Assembly: GCA_025997455.1 (NCBI GenBank)
Contig: BNUP01000081.1
Coordinates: 1 to 9,518, forward strand
Length of the DNA stretch: 9,518 nt
From: Fibrobacterales bacterium
Lineage (GTDB): Bacteria > Fibrobacterota > Fibrobacteria > Fibrobacterales > Fibrobacteraceae
Reading direction: 5' to 3'
In this document: positions 6,769 through 9,518 of the stretch, one piece after another
Layout: each line of letters begins with the position of its first letter
Position numbering within the stretch: position 1 is the first letter of the stretch
Made by a program: the position numbers and the translations under genes
Notes under the pieces: model-generated
The model's database searches: none
What the model saw: only the letters and a program-made list of their open reading frames with translations
What the model was told of the DNA's origin: nothing

Positions 6769-6969
6769 TGAAGAACTTCCCAAACTTTATCTCATAAAAG
6801 AGAATCTCTAAAAACTCCTCTAAATAGTAATTTTGCAAAAACGGAGTTTTTAGAGACGACGGCGAACACGCATAAAATACACTCTCTCATAGTTCGCCTA
6901 TGTCGCTTAGAGAACCTCTATCAACCATTTATTAGGTTAATAGAGATTCTCAAAACAAGGAGTTCTTCA
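6769..6969. repeat. Non-coding block of nested inverted repeats (MITE-like or structured RNA)
   Basis: The gap between the HD-GYP gene and the FIST gene (6720-6992) holds no plausible ORF. It contains: outer arms TGAAGAACT (6769-6777) and AGTTCTTCA (6961-6969); inner arms GAGAATCTCTA (6800-6810) and TAGAGATTCTC (6941-6951); a perfect 14-bp inverted repeat TCTCTAAAAACTCC (6805-6818) with GGAGTTTTTAGAGA (6843-6856); and the 6910-6951 hairpin. The arms share bases, so two mutually exclusive folds are possible: one long outer stem, or two separate hairpins. This could be a small non-autonomous mobile element, or an RNA leader of the FIST operon or trailer of the HD-GYP gene. I find no convincing -35/-10 pair. 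Confidence 0.6.
6910..6951 (-). terminator. Long hairpin 3' of the HD-GYP gene
   Basis: GAGAACCTCTATCAACC (6910-6926) and GGTTAATAGAGATTCTC (6935-6951) form a 17-bp stem with an 8-nt loop. The two imperfect positions are C-A mismatches if the plus strand is transcribed but G-U pairs if the minus strand is, so the folded molecule is most likely the minus-strand transcript leaving the HD-GYP gene, whose stop is 41 nt away. No T-run follows; terminator function is possible, not shown. Confidence 0.5.
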
Positions 6970-6992
6970 TAGTCTACATATCTTGTTCTCCA

Positions 6993-8069
6993 TTATTTAT
7001 TCTTCTCCGCAAATTCTCTAAACTTATCTTTTATGTTCAAAAATGCCTCTACAACTTTAGGGTCAAAATGCTTTCCGTTTCCATCTTCGATTATTTTTGT
7101 CGCCATATCGTGGCTCATCGCTTTTCTGTAAATTCGGTCGCTCACCAAAGCATCATACACATCTGCAAGTGCCATTATGCGCCCGCAAAGCGGAATATCT
7201 TTACCGGAGAGCCTCGATGGGTAGCCCGACCCGTCAAATTTCTCGTGGTGAGATGCCGCGATAATCGATGCGAATTGAAGATATTTTCGACTCGGGGTTC
7301 GTTCGTATAATTCACGCAAAAATGCACCGCCCACGGGAGCGTGATTTTTCATTTCTATAAATTCCGCATCGTTGAGTTTGCCGTCTTTTAGCAGAACCGC
7401 ATCGGAGACTTTGATTTTTCCCGTATCGTGGAGCGGGCTTGCACGAACAATCAATTTCAAAATTTCATCGTTCAAACTGTCTTTTGAAAATGCATCTAAG
7501 CGAATCAATTCCTCGCCCAAAAGCCGCACATATTCGGCGGTTCGTTTCACATGTCCGCCTGTGTTCTCATCTCTTGCCTCTACAAGGTCGGCGAAGGAAG
7601 TTACCATTGAATCTTCGATTATGCTTAATTCGTGTTCAAGATTTTTTCGTTGCAGTTCGAGTTCTTTTCGGCGTTCGGAAAGTTCAATGTGAATGGCAAT
7701 CCTGTGGAGGAGAATCTGTTTGTCCGCATCTTTATTCACAAAATCAACCGCACCTCTTTTTAGTGCCTCTACCTGCACATTAGGGTCGTCGCTTGCCGTA
7801 AAAAATATTATGGGAACTTCTTTCATCCCAAAAATTTCCTTTAATTTTGCAAGAGTCTCAAAGCCGTCCATATTCGGCATTTCTTTATCTAACAGTACAA
7901 GGTCGGGTATTTTTTTCTCGCAATAGTCAATTGCACCTGCCCCCGAATTTACCGTGTGAATGTTGCTATAAACACTTTCCAATTTAAGTTTTAATACGAG
8001 CAACAAAGTGGGACTGTCATCCACTGCGAGAATGTCCGCGTTTGAGTGCGCTGTTGCGATGCTTCCCAT
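6993..8069 (-). CDS. Response regulator with HD-GYP c-di-GMP phosphodiesterase domain
   Basis: A 358-residue cytoplasmic regulator of the RpfG type. The receiver domain (about residues 12-130) has the acidic pair DD at 17-18, the phosphorylated Asp61 in LLDKEMPNMDG, Thr91 in FFTA and Lys113, although the usual KP is KD. A helical linker (about 130-155) leads to an HD-GYP domain with all recognisable catalytic and metal-binding marks: GGHVKR (His173), HDTGK (His214, Asp215), HAPVGG (His243), HHEKFDGSGYP (274-284) and DVYDAL (303-308). It should therefore hydrolyse c-di-GMP under control of phosphorylation. ATG at 8069 lies 21 nt after the stop of the minus-strand tldD part and is preceded by TTTTCTACATTCCC, a short version of the leader motif, rather than a Shine-Dalgarno site. 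The kinase that phosphorylates it is unknown; the nearest one lacks its own His. Confidence 0.93.
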   Translation of the reverse strand: MGSIATAHSNADILAVDDSPTLLLVLKLKLESVYSNIHTVNSGAGAIDYCEKKIPDLVLLDKEMPNMDGFETLAKLKEIFGMKEVPIIFFTASDDPNVQVEALKRGAVDFVNKDADKQILLHRIAIHIELSERRKELELQRKNLEHELSIIEDSMVTSFADLVEARDENTGGHVKRTAEYVRLLGEELIRLDAFSKDSLNDEILKLIVRASPLHDTGKIKVSDAVLLKDGKLNDAEFIEMKNHAPVGGAFLRELYERTPSRKYLQFASIIAASHHEKFDGSGYPSRLSGKDIPLCGRIMALADVYDALVSDRIYRKAMSHDMATKIIEDGNGKHFDPKVVEAFLNIKDKFREFAEKNK

Positions 8070-8074
8070 TTGCT

Positions 8075-8088
8075 GGGAATGTAGAAAA
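8075..8088 (-). promoter_or_regulatory. Leader motif before the HD-GYP gene (copy without heptad tail)
   Basis: On the minus strand TTTTCTACATTCCC ends 5 nt before the ATG at 8069. It matches the conserved head of the three long leader repeats (TTTTCTAC, any base, TTCCC), which lie 3-5 nt before their ATGs. The heptad tail is absent because tldD coding sequence lies directly upstream. Confidence 0.6.
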
Positions 8089-8090
8089 AA

Positions 8091-9095
8091 TCACCTTCCC
8101 CCGACCAAAATGGAATCTACCTTTATAGTCGGCTGACCTACGGTTACGGGAATGTGCCCCGATGATGCTCCGCAAATGCCGGCGGCGAGTTCAAAATCCG
8201 AACCGACCATACTTATCTTCGGTAAAATTTCGTGCCCCTTGCCTATTAAAGTTGCACCGCGCACCGATTGCCCCAATTTACCGTTTTTAATTTCATAACC
8301 GTCTTCAACTGCAAAATTGAATTCTCCGGTTGCGGGATTCACCGAACCGCCCGCCATTTTTGCGGCATAAAGACCGTTTTCAACAGAGCCTATCATTTCT
8401 TCTGGTGAAGATTTTCCGCCTGCAATAAAAGTATTTCTCATTCGACTCACCGGCGAGAATTTGTAAGACTGCCTGCGCGATGACCCCGTGCGCGGCAAAC
8501 CGAGTTCTGCCGCCCCGACTCGGTCGCTGATAAAGTTTTTCAAAACTCCGTTTTCAATTAAAACCGTTTTTTGAGTTGGGGTGCCCTCGTCATCAACTGC
8601 CAAACTTCCCCAAACTCCTGCAATTGTACCATCGTCTATTGCGGTGAGGCAATCCTGTGCAATTTTCTCTCCAAGTTTTCCGCAAAAGGGGCTTGCATTT
8701 TTGCGAATGGCTTCCGTTTCCAAAGGGTGTCCGCAGGCTTCATGAAAAATTACGCCGCCAAAGGCGTTTCCCATTACAACCGGCATTTGACCTCCTTTTA
8801 TATATGGCGATTTTAAGGCTCGAACCGCTCGTTCCGAGCACTCCTCCGCTAATTTTTCAACGGGTAAATTATCCAAAAATTCAAAACCGCCAAGTGCACC
8901 GGGAGATTCGTGAGCACTTGCCCGTTCCTGCCCTTCTGCCGCTATTGCAAGCACGGAAAATCGAGTGCGGGCGCGTTCATCGGTGATTTGCAAACCTTCG
9001 CTGTTCCATATACCTATTTCCTGAATAACATCTGCAACGGATGCCTCTGCCTGCGTGATTTTTGAGTTGTATTTTCGTGCGGCGTTGTTTGCCGC
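8091..9095 (-). pseudogene. tldD: TldD metalloprotease, catalytic part lacking its N-terminus and start codon
   Basis: TldD acts with TldE/PmbA as a cytoplasmic zinc protease that trims peptides such as microcin precursors and CcdA. This minus-strand frame carries the middle and C-terminal domains: IWNSEGLQITDERAR, the zinc motif HEACGH (8727-8744), SLAVDDEGTPTQ, and the C-terminal metal-binding Cys in GICGASSG followed by the family ending VGQPTIKVD and VGG. TldD similarity extends upstream through AANNAARKY to about 9095 and then stops. The frame stays open to an in-frame TAG at 9201-9203 but has no ATG or GTG there; the first usable start, TTG at 8993, lies inside conserved sequence and has no ribosome site. 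About 130-150 N-terminal residues are missing compared with E. coli TldD. The missing part resembles what begins on the opposite strand at 9368. All catalytic residues remain, so the break is in structure, not decay. Could also be a duplicate fragment or a misassembly. Confidence 0.85.
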
Positions 9096-9314
9096 GAACA
9101 GATAGAACTTATGGAACTTGATAAAGAGGGGATTGCCGTAGCCGAATATTGGACGGATTTGCCACCCAAAAACGAACTCGAACGCAAAATTAAAGAAATC
9201 CTATACGAGGCACAAGAGCGATTGACTAGGCGTAAGTTGATTCCTTTTATAGAACCTAAGGATGACGATTATAAAGCGAACTCGGTGTGTTGCTTCGCCT
9301 ACGACTCGCAATGA
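9096..9314 (+). pseudogene. 3' fragment of an unrecognised gene
   Basis: A plus-strand frame that begins to look protein-like at about 9096 (REQIEL, then MELDKEGIAVAEYWTDLPPK) and continues as a charged helical segment (ERKIKEILYEAQERLTRRK) to a TGA at 9312-9314. It reads like the C-terminal tail of a larger protein: conserved-looking, helix-rich, with no ribosome site before the ATG at 9111 and an in-frame stop at 9063 only a few codons before the tldD junction. I do not recognise the family with confidence. The last codons run into a REP-like repeat, so the terminal residues are probably not conserved. It starts exactly where minus-strand tldD similarity ends, which marks a rearrangement junction. 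Confidence 0.5.
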
Positions 9315-9316
9315 CG
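9289..9316. repeat. REP-like intergenic repeat
   Basis: The stretch TTGCTTCGCC, a 5-nt spacer, then CTCGCAATGACG (reverse complement begins CGTCATTGCGAG) resembles a short intergenic repeat of the form GTCATTGCGAG...CGAAGCAA that I recall from many bacterial genomes. Only one copy is in this window, so the assignment rests on memory of the pattern. Confidence 0.5.
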
Positions 9317-9320
9317 GAAC

Positions 9321-9367
9321 GCCCCACACCCCACACCCTATACCCTACTTTTCTACTTTCCCCCTCA
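9321..9367 (+). repeat. C-rich leader repeat, copy 3, before the plus-strand tldD start
   Basis: Reads as C-rich 7-nt units (CCCCACA, CCCCACA, CCCTATA) followed by CCCTACTTTTCTACTTTCCC, ending 5 nt before ATG 9368. It is the same element as copies 1 and 2 but on the plus strand, and again it abuts a start codon with no Shine-Dalgarno site. Its head TTTTCTACTTTCCC is at 9349-9362. Confidence 0.8.
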
Positions 9368-9518
9368 ATGACTCCACAAATCGCCCAAAACATTCTGCGA
9401 GCCGCCTTAAAAACAGGAGCGGACTTTGCAGAGATTTACGAGGAAGAAACTCGAAATTCCGTTCTGTCGCTCAAAGACAACAAAATAGACAACGCAAGTG
9501 CAGGCATAACCTACGGTG
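9368..9518 (+). CDS. tldD: TldD N-terminal domain, start of gene (runs off the right edge)
   Basis: The 50 visible residues are a TldD N-terminus: a helix (QIAQNILRAALKTG), the strongly conserved GADFAEIYEEETRNSV, a strand-turn-strand LSLKDNKID, and SAGITYG leading toward the GVGIR-type motif expected just outside the window. This is the part missing from the minus-strand tldD 270 nt to the left, and it points the opposite way. Either it is the displaced 5' half of the same gene or the start of a second complete copy; the window ends before this can be decided. ATG at 9368 is set by the domain boundary and by leader repeat copy 3 ending 5 nt upstream, as in three other genes here. Confidence 0.85.
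   Translation, partial: MTPQIAQNILRAALKTGADFAEIYEEETRNSVLSLKDNKIDNASAGITYG

Noticed and set aside
4158..8069. An anti-phage defence island
   Set aside because: None of the genes in this stretch belongs to a known defence family; the content fits signalling, envelope and transport.
8091..8993. A functional short TldD starting at TTG 8993
   Set aside because: The TTG lies inside conserved TldD sequence that continues upstream in frame, and there is no ribosome site; it is better called a truncated gene.
9111..9314. A complete small gene starting at ATG 9111
   Set aside because: No ribosome site, protein-like sequence begins before the ATG, and the end runs into a REP-like repeat; it looks like the tail of a larger gene cut at the tldD junction.

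Overview
The window is gene-dense and moderately AT-rich. Almost every gene is on the minus strand, so the reading order runs from high to low coordinates. An lpxD-type lipid A acyltransferase indicates a Gram-negative (didermic) bacterium. The mix of Rpn-type nuclease, FIST protein, HD-GYP regulator and many intergenic repeats would fit Fibrobacterota or another FCB/spirochaete-like lineage, but the sequence does not fix the taxon and no rRNA or tRNA is present. Three genes (FIST, histidine kinase, sugar transporter) have strong AGGAGG/AAGGAG ribosome sites, each exactly 4 nt from the start codon.

Layout in minus-strand reading order, right to left. (a) 8091-9518: a broken tldD locus. The catalytic two-thirds of TldD lies on the minus strand without a start codon. 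The native TldD N-terminus starts on the plus strand at 9368. Between them are a 3' fragment of an unrelated gene, a REP-like repeat and a C-rich leader repeat. (b) 6993-8069: a response regulator with an intact HD-GYP c-di-GMP phosphodiesterase domain. (c) 6720-6992: a non-coding block of nested inverted repeats. (d) 6719 to 1745: a probable operon of a FIST-domain sensor, a PAS histidine kinase whose phosphoacceptor His is replaced by Ser, an LpxD-like acyltransferase and a sugar-porter MFS permease. (e) 1538-1744: heptad repeats and a strong hairpin. (f) 656-1537: an Rpn/PD-(D/E)XK family nuclease. (g) 1-546: a CysO/MoaD-like sulfur carrier and its MoeB/ThiF-type activating enzyme, which is cut by the window edge.

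Three observations stand out. First, tldD is split onto opposite strands in a way that a short local inversion would explain. Second, a shared leader motif, TTTTCTACNTTCCC, ends 3-5 nt before the ATG of four different genes, three of them with a heptad-repeat tail, in the place of a Shine-Dalgarno site. Third, the FIST-associated histidine kinase keeps its ATP-binding motifs but lacks its phosphorylatable histidine. I see no CRISPR array, insertion sequence with a transposase, or complete known defence system.
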